A stretch of 18,719 nucleotides of DNA from M55B154 sp964486725 (lineage in GTDB: Bacteria > Spirochaetota > UBA4802 > UB4802), in contig CAZAOK010000071.1 of the NCBI GenBank assembly GCA_964486725.1, positions 1-18,719 on the forward strand, given 5' to 3'. The position numbers and the translations under genes are program-made. Positions 6,196-13,923 of the stretch are shown one piece after another; within the stretch, counting starts at the first letter, position 1, and every line of letters starts with the position of its first letter. Below the pieces are notes generated by a model, which ran no database searches, was not told where the DNA came from, and saw nothing but the letters and a program-made list of their open reading frames with translations.

Positions 6196-6270
6196 GGGGT
6201 GTTAGCTCAGTTTGGTTAGAGTACCTGCCTGTCACGCAGGGGGTCGCGAGTTCGAGTCTCGTACACCCCG
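6196..6270 (+). tRNA. tRNA-Asp (anticodon GUC)
   Basis: The cloverleaf is complete. Acceptor GGGGTGT (6196-6202) pairs with ACACCCC (6263-6269), with discriminator G at 6270. The D arm is GCTC/GAGT, the anticodon stem CCTGC/GCAGG, and the loop CTGTCAC has anticodon GTC at 6231-6233. The T arm is GCGAG-TTCGAGT-CTCGT. CCA is not encoded and must be added after transcription. It is a single tRNA gene with its own promoter and terminator. Confidence 0.97.
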
Positions 6271-6273
6271 AAA

Positions 6274-6302
6274 AAACCCGGCGATTACGCCGGGTTTCTC
6301 TT
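6274..6302. terminator. Bidirectional intrinsic terminator
   Basis: A ten-base-pair stem AAACCCGGCG (6274-6283) / CGCCGGGTTT (6288-6297) with loop ATTA. The plus-strand side follows the tRNA by three bases and runs into a T-rich tail. The six A residues on the left give a U-run on the minus strand, so it can also end the moaA operon. Confidence 0.85.
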
Positions 6303-6407
6303 ATAACAGTCTTTCCGTATTCCCGGAAATGAAAAACTCTTATATTAAAAATATAAATTTCACATAGCTATCCGCGGGATCAGGATCTCAGGGGTTTCCG
6401 ACCCTTT

Positions 6408-7415
6408 TTAACCACCAATCTTCGACATATTCCTGCTTGATGTAATAGCACTGCATTCACGGGTTGTATCAGTAAAGCAGCTCATCCCGTGTTCTTTCTG
6501 CTTATTTCTTACAGCCTCGTTAATCAAATCCCTGATAACCTGTTCACCCGAATCCATTCTGAATGGCGTTTTAAGATCATACTCAGAATTATCATGAAGA
6601 CAGGTTTTCAACGCCCCGTCACAGGTCAAACGAAGCCTGTTACATGAATTACAGAACTTATGTGAAATAGCAGGAATCACACCAACCCGCATTTTATTTA
6701 CGCTGCCCCCGGGAATAAAGTCATACATCATGGCAACCGACGTATCAACATTCATTGCTCGATTCACTTTGCCAATCTTCGAGAGAGCATCAATAAGCTG
6801 GTCAGATGAAACAAAGGGATCATCATAAACGGGAAGATCACCCACCGGCATACGTTCAATGAACCGCAATGACACGCTTTCTCCTTCGAAATAGTCAACG
6901 AATGAATCCATTTCTTTCAGAGTATGCTGCTGAATCACCGCGTTAATCTTCACGTCAAAAACACCCGCGTCAAGGGCTTTTCGTATTGAGTTCAGCACAC
7001 GGGCATGATAATCCCTTCCGGTAATTTCATGATAAAGAGTGGGAGAAAGAGTATCCAGGCTGATATTCAGTTTGCTAACCTCAAGCAGGGCAAGCTCATC
7101 AAGATACTTTTCAAGCAAAACCCCGTTTGTCGTAATACAAACCTCAAGATCAGGAAAGCTGTGTTTCACCTCACGGATAATATCAACAAATCCTTTACGA
7201 ACGAGGGGCTCCCCTCCTGTAAAACGAACCTTTTTTATTCCCATGGAAGCGAACAACCCGACAAAATAAATAAATTCCTCGTTTCTCAAAACCTGGTCAT
7301 GGTCAAGCCATGAAACACCCTCTGGCGGCATACAATACCTGCACCGCAGGTTACACTTGTCAGTGACCGAAACACGAAGATAGGTAAGTTCACGGTTAAA
7401 TGAATCAATCAGCAT
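6408..7415 (-). CDS. moaA: GTP 3',8-cyclase MoaA (molybdenum cofactor biosynthesis)
   Basis: A 335-residue radical SAM enzyme that, with MoaC, converts GTP to cyclic pyranopterin monophosphate. The N-terminal [4Fe-4S] motif is CNLRCRYC (Cys21, 25, 28). The C-terminal cluster motif is Cys255-x2-Cys258-x13-Cys272 (CNSCNRLRLTCDGALKTC). The conserved tail ends in the essential double glycine (SKIGG). TGGEPL (SAM binding) is also present. AAGGA lies six bases before the ATG, inside the end of the upstream gene; only one base separates the two genes. It is the last gene of the minus-strand run that begins at gatA. It is complete, with no sign of decay. Confidence 0.97.
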   Translation of the reverse strand: MLIDSFNRELTYLRVSVTDKCNLRCRYCMPPEGVSWLDHDQVLRNEEFIYFVGLFASMGIKKVRFTGGEPLVRKGFVDIIREVKHSFPDLEVCITTNGVLLEKYLDELALLEVSKLNISLDTLSPTLYHEITGRDYHARVLNSIRKALDAGVFDVKINAVIQQHTLKEMDSFVDYFEGESVSLRFIERMPVGDLPVYDDPFVSSDQLIDALSKIGKVNRAMNVDTSVAMMYDFIPGGSVNKMRVGVIPAISHKFCNSCNRLRLTCDGALKTCLHDNSEYDLKTPFRMDSGEQVIRDLINEAVRNKQKEHGMSCFTDTTRECSAITSSRNMSKIGG

Positions 7416-7416
7416 G

Positions 7417-8034
7417 TCATATCCTTATTGTAAGTGAAACGGAACATTTATGCTCACATGTATCATTAAATGTAGCACTTGAATATTGAATATCAAACAC
7501 GGGTATACTTTTTTCATTGATCTCACGTACATGCATCCAGGTAAAAAGTGCTGACACGGCATACACGGCCACGTTACCGATTACCGCAAGTGTGAAATAA
7601 TGAGCCGCCCTGTCATATTCATGTTTCATCTCATCAACAGTTTTATATCCCCCGTCAGGGTCATCAAACAGAAGATCGTGATCCGGGTCAAGTTTCCTGT
7701 TCGCGTCCCTCGCTGAACGGTATAAAGAACGCCTGTAATCCCAGTATCGCCAGTAATAGTAAATTGAATATGCCCCGGCAATTTTCAACGTGGTAAAAAA
7801 TATACCATAATAATAATGACCAGTATAGAAATGACCAGCGCCGGGTAAAATATCCAGTGCCATTACCAGGGGAACACTCATTTCTTCCTCTTTCTCCGGG
7901 TAAAGTTCTTCTAATTCACCTCTATCCCCGCTATCTTTCGTATTTTCCGCCCATAACGGGTTCGCATTACATAGAATAAATATAATGCTTACACAAGTCA
8001 CGCAAAAAAATAATATTTTATTATTAATAGTCAT
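7417..8034 (-). CDS. Exported membrane protein with LPGAGHFYTG (TM2/DUF5683-like) motif
   Basis: A 205-residue protein, taken from ATG 8034, where a signal peptide starts (residues 1-29, cleavage expected at PLWA-ENTK). The longer frame back to 8124 would put a Gly/Arg-rich tail before the signal and overlap the previous gene, so it was rejected. Mature protein: an acidic stretch (ELEELYPEKEEEM), then DILPGAGHFYTGHYYYGIFF (61-80), a glycine-aromatic motif seen in TM2 and DUF5683-type small membrane proteins, and two or three hydrophobic segments with many tyrosines. A last span lies near residues 145-165. Function unknown; an envelope role is likely from the signal peptide and lipoprotein neighbours. 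It starts seven bases after the previous gene and ends one base before moaA. Confidence 0.75.
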   Translation of the reverse strand: MTINNKILFFCVTCVSIIFILCNANPLWAENTKDSGDRGELEELYPEKEEEMSVPLVMALDILPGAGHFYTGHYYYGIFFTTLKIAGAYSIYYYWRYWDYRRSLYRSARDANRKLDPDHDLLFDDPDGGYKTVDEMKHEYDRAAHYFTLAVIGNVAVYAVSALFTWMHVREINEKSIPVFDIQYSSATFNDTCEHKCSVSLTIRI

Positions 8035-8041
8035 ATAGATA

Positions 8042-8569
8042 TCAGGGTATTGTAATACTAAACACGTTGGAATGATCACTCTCCCTGCCCCCGTCCCACG
8101 AGGTGATCCAGAACCAGATCTCACCTGAAAAGTCTGAATGGATATATATGGTTACCTCTTTGGGATCATCACCGGCTTCGGCATCGGTGATGTATCCAAT
8201 ATAATACAGTTCATCATAATAACTCGATCCATCACTGAATGAGGCCGGATCAGTTGCAGAACCATAAAAGAAATACGAAAGGTTATCATTCGTACCGCTA
8301 TCCGGATCATAGGCACCATCAGGCCCTTCAGGCCCGTCACTTCCGTCACTGCTGAATTCAACAACAACCGGATAGCCGTCTCCAGAGAGGGGTTCAAGGT
8401 TAAGCGAGTCCATTACCGGTGGAGTGGGTTTCTGACCACCCTTGATTTTATCAAGGTCGTTATAATAATCCTTCGCAACAGGATCATCAACACATCCGCA
8501 TACAACGAACATCCCGGCAAGAAGAAGCGCAGATAATAGTAAACCGGTACTGTTATTGATTTTTTTCAT
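8042..8569 (-). CDS. Putative lipoprotein, Gly/Asp-rich
   Basis: A 175-residue protein starting at ATG 8569, with a lipoprotein signal: KK, then a hydrophobic run and Val-Cys-Gly-Cys, with Cys26 as the probable lipidated residue. The following region is acidic and low in complexity (SDGSDGPEGPDGAYDPDSG, about residues 75-93). The C-terminal half has alternating aromatic residues (YYDELYYIGYI, IWFWITSWDGG) that suggest a beta-sandwich. I recognise no family. Its start lies inside the end of the upstream TPR lipoprotein gene (17-base overlap), and the next gene follows after seven bases, so the three envelope genes are one transcript. The longer frame reaching 8773 lacks a signal and was rejected. 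Confidence 0.7.
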   Translation of the reverse strand: MKKINNSTGLLLSALLLAGMFVVCGCVDDPVAKDYYNDLDKIKGGQKPTPPVMDSLNLEPLSGDGYPVVVEFSSDGSDGPEGPDGAYDPDSGTNDNLSYFFYGSATDPASFSDGSSYYDELYYIGYITDAEAGDDPKEVTIYIHSDFSGEIWFWITSWDGGRESDHSNVFSITIP

Positions 8570-9095
8570 GCATATACAGAAAATTTTTTCTAAAATAGTA
8601 ATTTTCAGGGTCAAGTATACACGCTTTTGACAGCAGGGTAAACGCTTTTTCCCGGTGACCAGACACCTCGCAAACAAGCCCAAGGTTATTATACCCTGCG
8701 GCCTCATCGGGAAACTCTTCAATAAGCTGGGTAAACAGCATGTCCGCTTCACTGAATTTACCCGCGACGGCAAGCTCTACACCCTTCCTGTTGATCCTTG
8801 CCGCTGCCGAGTAACCGGGAAGCACAACATAATACCTGCTGTATGTAACACGCGTCAACAGGGTGTGATGATCTTTCTCAACTCTTTGGGCATCACCATG
8901 CCCCCCAATCGACTTTTCTGCCGGCGGACGTACAACATGAACATTATCCCCCCTGGTGAAAAACCGTGACTCCGTTCTGTACATCACCTCTTCATAACGG
9001 AGGCATCCGGCAAGACATACTGATGCCACGATCAGAAAGATCTTACAGCTCTGGATCAATACGTCCGCAGATATTTTCAATTGCCTGGGCCACAT
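8553..9095 (-). CDS. TPR-containing lipoprotein
   Basis: A 180-residue protein with lipobox LAGC (Cys31) after a hydrophobic stretch (IFLIVASVCLAGC). Two tetratricopeptide repeats follow: about 104-133 (INRKGVELAVAGKFSEADML) and 138-170 (AAGYNNLGLVCEVSGHREKA). TPRs bind other proteins, so an adaptor role at the membrane is likely, partner unknown. The start is uncertain: ATG 9095 lies 53 bases inside the end of gatA with GGAG 13 bases away, while a TTG at 9059 would give a shorter signal peptide and a smaller overlap. Either way it is coupled to gatA. It is followed by another lipoprotein gene that overlaps it by 17 bases. Confidence 0.75.
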   Translation of the reverse strand: MWPRQLKISADVLIQSCKIFLIVASVCLAGCLRYEEVMYRTESRFFTRGDNVHVVRPPAEKSIGGHGDAQRVEKDHHTLLTRVTYSRYYVVLPGYSAAARINRKGVELAVAGKFSEADMLFTQLIEEFPDEAAGYNNLGLVCEVSGHREKAFTLLSKACILDPENYYFRKNFLYMHEKNQ

Positions 9096-10491
9096 TTAAG
9101 ATCGTTTTCTCCTGAAAATGATTCCCCATAACCTGTATCCCTATGGGAAGCCCCTTTGAATCCTTACCCGATGGCACCGAGATTCCCGGTATAGCGGCAA
9201 GATTTGCTGATATAGTGAGGATATCAGACATATACATGGACAGTGGATCATCAACCTTCTCACCGATTTTAAAAGCGGTACTTATTGTTACCGGTGTAAC
9301 GATAGCATCAACCTTTTCAAAAACCCGCTTGAAGTCTTCAATGATAAGTGTGCGGCCCTTCAGGGCCTTTAGATAATACGCGTCATAATAACCGGAACTC
9401 AAAGAAAAAGTACCCAGGATAATTCTTCGTTTCACCTCTTTGCCAAAGCCCTCTTCACGTGTTTTAAAGTAGAGTTCCTTGAGCCGTTTCACATTTGGAG
9501 AGCTGTGTCCGTATCGAACACCATCATACCGGGCAAGATTCGACGAAGCCTCGGCAGTGGCAATAAGGTAGTAAATGGGAACCGCGTACTCGGTATACTT
9601 CAACGAAATACGTTCAGTCTTCGCGCCCAGTGATTCAAGTTGCTTTATGGTAGCCATTACGTTGTCACGTATCTCGGGGTCAATGTTTTCAAAATACTCG
9701 TCCGGAACCCCGATTACCATTCCCTTCACGTTCCCGTCTATGGTGTCAGACTGAAAATCCACGTTCCGGTCAAGTGACGTCGCGTCACGTACGTCTTTCC
9801 CCGAGATTACACCCAGCACATCCCCCGCGTCCTTCACCGAGCCCGCGAACGTCCCGATCTGATCGAGGGAGGACGCGAAGGCCACCAGGCCGTACCGGGA
9901 AACCCTGCCGTAAGTAGGCTTAATACCAACCACGCCGCAAAAGGACGCCGGCTGACGGATAGACCCCCCCGTATCAGAACCAAGGGCTACCGGAGCCATC
10001 TTCGCCGCAACAGCCGCGGCAGACCCCCCGGAACTCCCCCCCGAAACCCGCTCCAGGTCATGGGGGTTCCCTGTGGCCCCGAAGTATGATGTTTCCGTTG
10101 TTGATCCCATGGCAAATTCATCAAGGTTGGTTTTTCCCAGCAGTACAAATCCTTTCTCGAGAAGCTTTTCATACGCCGTAGCATTATACGGGGAAACGAA
10201 ATTATTTAAAATGGCGGACGCGCAGGTAGTCAGTATGCCGCTGGTACACATATTGTCCTTTAACGCGATCGGTATTCCGTCATATGGCGACAACTGGTTC
10301 TTTGTCCCTCTTCTCTGATCAGATTCATTTGCCTGCCGCAGCACATCTTCCCTGTCAATGGTAATATAGGCATGAATTTTTTCATCAAGTGTATCAATAC
10401 GATCCAGGTATGCTTCACATATCTCCCTGGCAGATACCTCGCTGTTTTCAAGCATCCTGCTCAATTCGACTACTGATTTTTCGGTTATCAT
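9043..10491 (-). CDS. gatA: Glutamyl-tRNA(Gln)/aspartyl-tRNA(Asn) amidotransferase subunit A
   Basis: An amidase-signature protein of 482 residues that releases ammonia from glutamine so that GatB can convert Glu-tRNA(Gln) to Gln-tRNA(Gln). The Ser-cisSer-Lys triad is present: Lys in IALKDN, cis-Ser in SGGSSGGS, nucleophile Ser in GSDTGGSIRQPA. Counted from the ATG one codon earlier (10494) these fall at 79, 154 and 178. The second of two adjacent ATG codons is preferred, because GGAGG lies five bases before it but only two before the first. GatB and GatC are not in the window; here gatA heads a run of envelope genes and moaA instead. Divergent from the S41 protease gene. Confidence 0.95.
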   Translation of the reverse strand: MITEKSVVELSRMLENSEVSAREICEAYLDRIDTLDEKIHAYITIDREDVLRQANESDQRRGTKNQLSPYDGIPIALKDNMCTSGILTTCASAILNNFVSPYNATAYEKLLEKGFVLLGKTNLDEFAMGSTTETSYFGATGNPHDLERVSGGSSGGSAAAVAAKMAPVALGSDTGGSIRQPASFCGVVGIKPTYGRVSRYGLVAFASSLDQIGTFAGSVKDAGDVLGVISGKDVRDATSLDRNVDFQSDTIDGNVKGMVIGVPDEYFENIDPEIRDNVMATIKQLESLGAKTERISLKYTEYAVPIYYLIATAEASSNLARYDGVRYGHSSPNVKRLKELYFKTREEGFGKEVKRRIILGTFSLSSGYYDAYYLKALKGRTLIIEDFKRVFEKVDAIVTPVTISTAFKIGEKVDDPLSMYMSDILTISANLAAIPGISVPSGKDSKGLPIGIQVMGNHFQEKTILNVAQAIENICGRIDPEL

Positions 10492-10595
10492 CATGACCTC
10501 CGCGCAATTTCAGGACAATACGACCCCAGCAATGACAATTATTTTTGAAGCAGTCAATTCTTTTTTGTTGATAATAAATGGTTCAAAAATTCTAA

Positions 10596-10624
10596 TTGAC
10601 TATACGAAATTATCGAGCTATACT
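10596..10624 (+). promoter_or_regulatory. Sigma-70-type promoter of the S41 protease gene
   Basis: TTGACT (10596-10601), 17 bases, TATACT (10619-10624). Spacing is ideal. It lies 89 bases before the start codon, leaving an untranslated leader of about 80 bases. Confidence 0.75.
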
Positions 10625-10632
10625 CGATAATT
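10608..10632 (+). promoter_or_regulatory. Candidate operator: inverted repeat over the -10 box
   Basis: AATTATCGAG (10608-10617), a five-base spacer, CTCGATAATT (10623-10632): perfect ten-base arms. The repeat spans the 3' half of the promoter spacer and the whole -10 region, where a dimeric repressor would block polymerase. A weak RNA hairpin is the alternative, but the transcript should start at or near its right arm. No candidate regulator lies in the window. Confidence 0.5.
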
Positions 10633-10712
10633 GTAGTTATAAAAGCCACCATTAAAATGCAGGCCTCCACTACTGATTAAGTAATACTATAATAACAAGG
10701 AAAAATAAATTT

Positions 10713-12695
10713 ATGTTACGCTCCCGACCGGTTTTTTCAAGAACAATTATTACTCTCCTGATATTGCTTGTATCATTTTCTGGCTGTTTCAAGAAATCGA
10801 CAAATCTATCCGCCAGTGATGTACAGGCCATCATCTCGATGTTTCTCAGTACGCATGTTCAATATGATACATTTGATAATAATCTTTCAAGCAAGACACT
10901 TGATAATCTGATAAAAATTCTTGACCCGGGAAAATACTATTTTTACCAGGAAGATATCGATTCTTTCAACAAGTACCGTAAAAAAATTGATGATTATACC
11001 AGGGACAAACAATTTGATTTTCTTACCCACATCTTTTCAGTGTATAACAAACGGGCCCACGAGGTCATCAACCTTAGCAAAGAACTCACGAACAAAAAGT
11101 ATGATTTCACCCTTGATGAAAATATCGTCACTGACAGGGACAGCATACCCTACGCCAAAACACCCGAAGAGATGAGAGAACGATGGCGAAAAAATGTAAA
11201 GCTTCAATTACTGAATTATAAAAATTCCACTATATCCGACAAAAAGGCACAGAAGAAACTGCAAAAAAAGTTTGACCTTACCCTCAAACGTATTGACGAA
11301 ATGGACTCAAAAAAGAAATTCGCACTTTTTGCGAATGCCTTTTCAACTGCCCTTGATCCACATTCAAACTACCTGACCCAGGAAGAACACGAAGACTTTA
11401 TGATTTCAACGAACCTGAAGCTTGAAGGCATTGGGGTGTTACTTCGTTCAGAAGACGGGTTCGTAACAGTAGAGCGCATTATACCGGGGGGAGCCGCGGA
11501 TAAACTCCCTGATAAATTACAGCTAAAACCAAACGATAAGATAATAGCTGTTGCACAGGACGATGAAGAACCGGTTGACGTCATCGACATGGACTTACGG
11601 GACGTTGTAAGGCTTATTCGCGGAGAGAAGGGAACCCTGGTAAAGCTAACTATTATCAGGGAGATAACTGAAACTGAAAAACAGGTTCGCAAGGTAATTC
11701 CCATCGTCCGTGAAGAAATAAAGCTTGAAGACAGGGCTGTAAAATCCACTGTATACAGACCGAAGGGAAGCAATATTAAGATAGGATACATGAAAATTCC
11801 CTATTTTTACCTGGATTTTGACGCGTACAACAACGGAGATTCAGATGCCAGGAGTTCCACCACTGACACCATACAGCAAATAAACACACTAAAAAAGAAG
11901 GGGATAGACTGTATAGTTCTGGATCTCAGGGGAAATCCCGGCGGAGCACTTGCCGAGGCCATAAAACTGGCAGGCCTGTTCATCGACAACGGCCCTATAG
12001 TCCAGATAAAAGACGCTGACGGGAATGTCGAAATAATGCCAGACCCCATACCCGGATCATTTTTTGAAGGACCTGTTGTAGTACTCATCAACAAATTCAG
12101 TGCCAGTGCGTCAGAAATTTTCGCCGGTGCCATTAAGGATTACAAAAGAGGTATCATTCTCGGTCCCACAAGCACCTTCGGGAAGGGAACGGTTCAATCA
12201 TACAACGATCTCCAGGGAAAAAGAGGTGCGGTAAAAGTAACAACGGCACTCTTCTATCAACCGGCAGGCTATTCAAACCAGCTTAAGGGAATTGAACCAC
12301 ACATAACCATTCCCGACATAAGCCAGGTATGGGAGATAGGAGAAGACCAGTTACGCTATCCACTTGTCAGTAAAAAAATACCTGAATCAAAATATGCACC
12401 TGAAAAGAAATATGTTTCAGATGCAATGCTCAGAACCCTGTCCACCACGTCAAAAAAACGCGTATCAAGCACACCCGACTTTATCGAACTTACTAAAAAG
12501 ATAAAGGAGGTCAGAAAAAAAATGGCGAGCAGTGAAATAAATTTAAAAGAAGAATCAGTTATAGAAAAAGAGAAGAAAGAATTTGAGGAAGAAATAAGAA
12601 AGGATGAATCCGAAAAGCTTATCGATCTTGAAAACGATCTCTTCTTGAAAGAGGCCTTTTCCGTTACCGCGGATTATCTTAATTTGACTAAATGA
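10713..12695 (+). CDS. prc: Tail-specific / C-terminal processing protease, S41 family (Prc/Tsp-like lipoprotein)
   Basis: A 660-residue periplasmic protease that degrades or trims proteins from their C-terminus. It begins with a lipoprotein signal: Arg-rich N-terminus, hydrophobic run, SFSGC with Cys25. Then come a helical N-terminal domain (~30-220), a PDZ domain (~235-330, LEGIGVLL...GGAADKL...DKIIAV) and the S41 core. The catalytic pair is the middle Ser of SASAS (Ser465) and Lys491 in TFGKGTVQ, with Gln495 four residues on, as in E. coli Prc. The substrate-binding LRGNPGG is present. The C-terminal 120 residues are Lys/Glu-rich (EKEKKEFEEEIRKDESEK). E. coli Prc is not lipidated, so the membrane anchor here is a difference. 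The start is behind AAGGA, ten bases away. Confidence 0.93.
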   Translation: MLRSRPVFSRTIITLLILLVSFSGCFKKSTNLSASDVQAIISMFLSTHVQYDTFDNNLSSKTLDNLIKILDPGKYYFYQEDIDSFNKYRKKIDDYTRDKQFDFLTHIFSVYNKRAHEVINLSKELTNKKYDFTLDENIVTDRDSIPYAKTPEEMRERWRKNVKLQLLNYKNSTISDKKAQKKLQKKFDLTLKRIDEMDSKKKFALFANAFSTALDPHSNYLTQEEHEDFMISTNLKLEGIGVLLRSEDGFVTVERIIPGGAADKLPDKLQLKPNDKIIAVAQDDEEPVDVIDMDLRDVVRLIRGEKGTLVKLTIIREITETEKQVRKVIPIVREEIKLEDRAVKSTVYRPKGSNIKIGYMKIPYFYLDFDAYNNGDSDARSSTTDTIQQINTLKKKGIDCIVLDLRGNPGGALAEAIKLAGLFIDNGPIVQIKDADGNVEIMPDPIPGSFFEGPVVVLINKFSASASEIFAGAIKDYKRGIILGPTSTFGKGTVQSYNDLQGKRGAVKVTTALFYQPAGYSNQLKGIEPHITIPDISQVWEIGEDQLRYPLVSKKIPESKYAPEKKYVSDAMLRTLSTTSKKRVSSTPDFIELTKKIKEVRKKMASSEINLKEESVIEKEKKEFEEEIRKDESEKLIDLENDLFLKEAFSVTADYLNLTK

Positions 12696-12702
12696 CAAAA
12701 TC

Positions 12703-13812
12703 CTATTCATCTTCCAGGGGGGTGCTGATTGAAATCCGCACCCCCCTCGTATATTTTTGCGTATACTCCCTGGTCACATCTAAAATGTTATCTTCATCGC
12801 ACAGTATTGTATCAATACCATCCTGTCGCAACCTGTGATACAAGTATTCTGCGTGAATATCCCTTTCTTCACATATCTGCTCATCCATTAATACTACAAG
12901 ATCAATACTATAGTTTTTTAATAACTTATACAGTAATTCATACCGTTCTTCAACCGGGCGCAATTCAGGACAATAAGGTTTATATGAGTACATATCAAGA
13001 AGCTCGTAATATATATTTTCTGATTTACTGTTCAACGAAATATCAAATTTTCTTCTACCACAGCATACATCATCCTCTACTACCACAAGTTGACCTTGCA
13101 ATTCCATCGCATCAAGCAGGTCCCAATTAAGCTTTTTCCCTCCAAATATCATGACATTCCACATATCTGACGCATCAGGATATTTTGAAGGCAACAACTC
13201 CAGCAACAACGATAATTCAACCATAACCGATTCTAACGGAAGGCATATGGCTGATTCAAATACAACCTGTAAATCCCTGTTTGACAGTTTATCTGCATTA
13301 TCAACTCGAGCTGCCGCAATTCCTCGAATAATTTTCCGAAGACTGTCATACTGCCGGCACGCATCTTGTATTTTCTCAGTTTCAGAAAGAGGATCAAACG
13401 TAATTCCTGTTTCACTGAATAATCTCATGATTTCATTATGCAGGGCAACTGACGACTCCTCCCCCCATCCTGAAGGTACATGAAATGTATACGCGTCCAT
13501 CCCCGCGTCAATCAAACGCTGGTGCAGCTTTTTAAAACACGATGGAATAATTACAACATCATAACAGCCAGTTAACCACGAAACAGTGTCCGCGGATAGT
13601 GACGCTTCATCCAGTAGCTGCACCTGGTATTTTTCTGGAATGGATAACAAAGAAATACCCGCTGAAAGTGCAATTTCAGGAGGAATTGTCTCACATAATG
13701 ATCCGGCTACAACATTACCTGTTTTTTCTTTGTAAGCGGCAATAATGACATCTGCCAACTCAAGCCTGCTGTCAAGCACCTCAATAATATCCCTGATTTG
13801 TTTGCCACTCAT
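12703..13812 (-). CDS. 2-hydroxyacyl-CoA dehydratase / benzoyl-CoA reductase D-component family protein
   Basis: A 369-residue protein of the HgdB/FldBC/BcrB family, whose members carry a [4Fe-4S] cluster and perform radical dehydrations or reductions on CoA thioesters after activation by an ATPase. Seen here: GSLCETIPPEIALSAG (Cys40) at the family's G..C..P.E....AG position; SCFKKLHQ; then GGKKLNWDLLDAMELQGQLV followed by VEDDVCCGRR, the usual 'D-D-x-C-x-G-x-R' segment; PYCPELRP; and LMDEQICEERDIHAEY followed by LCDEDN. The start is ATG 13812 behind AGGAG (11 bases). Neither a second subunit nor an activator ATPase gene is nearby, so substrate and activity are open. It is divergent from a glycosyltransferase gene and converges on the protease gene seven bases away. 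Confidence 0.8.
   Translation of the reverse strand: MSGKQIRDIIEVLDSRLELADVIIAAYKEKTGNVVAGSLCETIPPEIALSAGISLLSIPEKYQVQLLDEASLSADTVSWLTGCYDVVIIPSCFKKLHQRLIDAGMDAYTFHVPSGWGEESSVALHNEIMRLFSETGITFDPLSETEKIQDACRQYDSLRKIIRGIAAARVDNADKLSNRDLQVVFESAICLPLESVMVELSLLLELLPSKYPDASDMWNVMIFGGKKLNWDLLDAMELQGQLVVVEDDVCCGRRKFDISLNSKSENIYYELLDMYSYKPYCPELRPVEERYELLYKLLKNYSIDLVVLMDEQICEERDIHAEYLYHRLRQDGIDTILCDEDNILDVTREYTQKYTRGVRISISTPLEDE
12717..12756 (+). terminator. Candidate terminator of the protease gene inside the convergent gene
   Basis: GGGGGGTGC (12717-12725) pairs perfectly with GCACCCCCC (12738-12746); the loop is 12 bases and the tail ATATTTTT follows. It starts 22 bases after the protease stop codon. 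It also encodes the last residues of the convergent dehydratase-family protein (RGVRISISTPLEDE). The loop is long, so strength is uncertain. Confidence 0.45.
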
Positions 13813-13849
13813 AAAATACGTAACTCCTGTTCGCAGCCTGTTAAAATGG

Positions 13850-13878
13850 TTGATTTTAAAAAACCTCGTCAACATAAT
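13850..13878 (+). promoter_or_regulatory. Promoter of the glycosyltransferase gene
   Basis: TTGATT (13850-13855), 17 bases, CATAAT (13873-13878). A TTGACG on the opposite strand (13872-13867) could be the -35 of the divergent dehydratase-family gene. The two promoters would then overlap face to face and exclude each other. Confidence 0.55.
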
Positions 13879-13923
13879 GATTTATCTATCACTTGAATGC
13901 AAGTATGTAACAGGAGAAGATTT

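Noticed and set aside
7417..8124. Longer version of the exported membrane protein (start 8124)
   Set aside because: The extension overlaps the previous gene and places 30 unlikely residues before the signal peptide.
8042..8773. Longer version of the Gly/Asp-rich lipoprotein (start 8773)
   Set aside because: The extra 68 codons overlap the TPR gene fully and hide a clear lipoprotein signal that begins at 8569.
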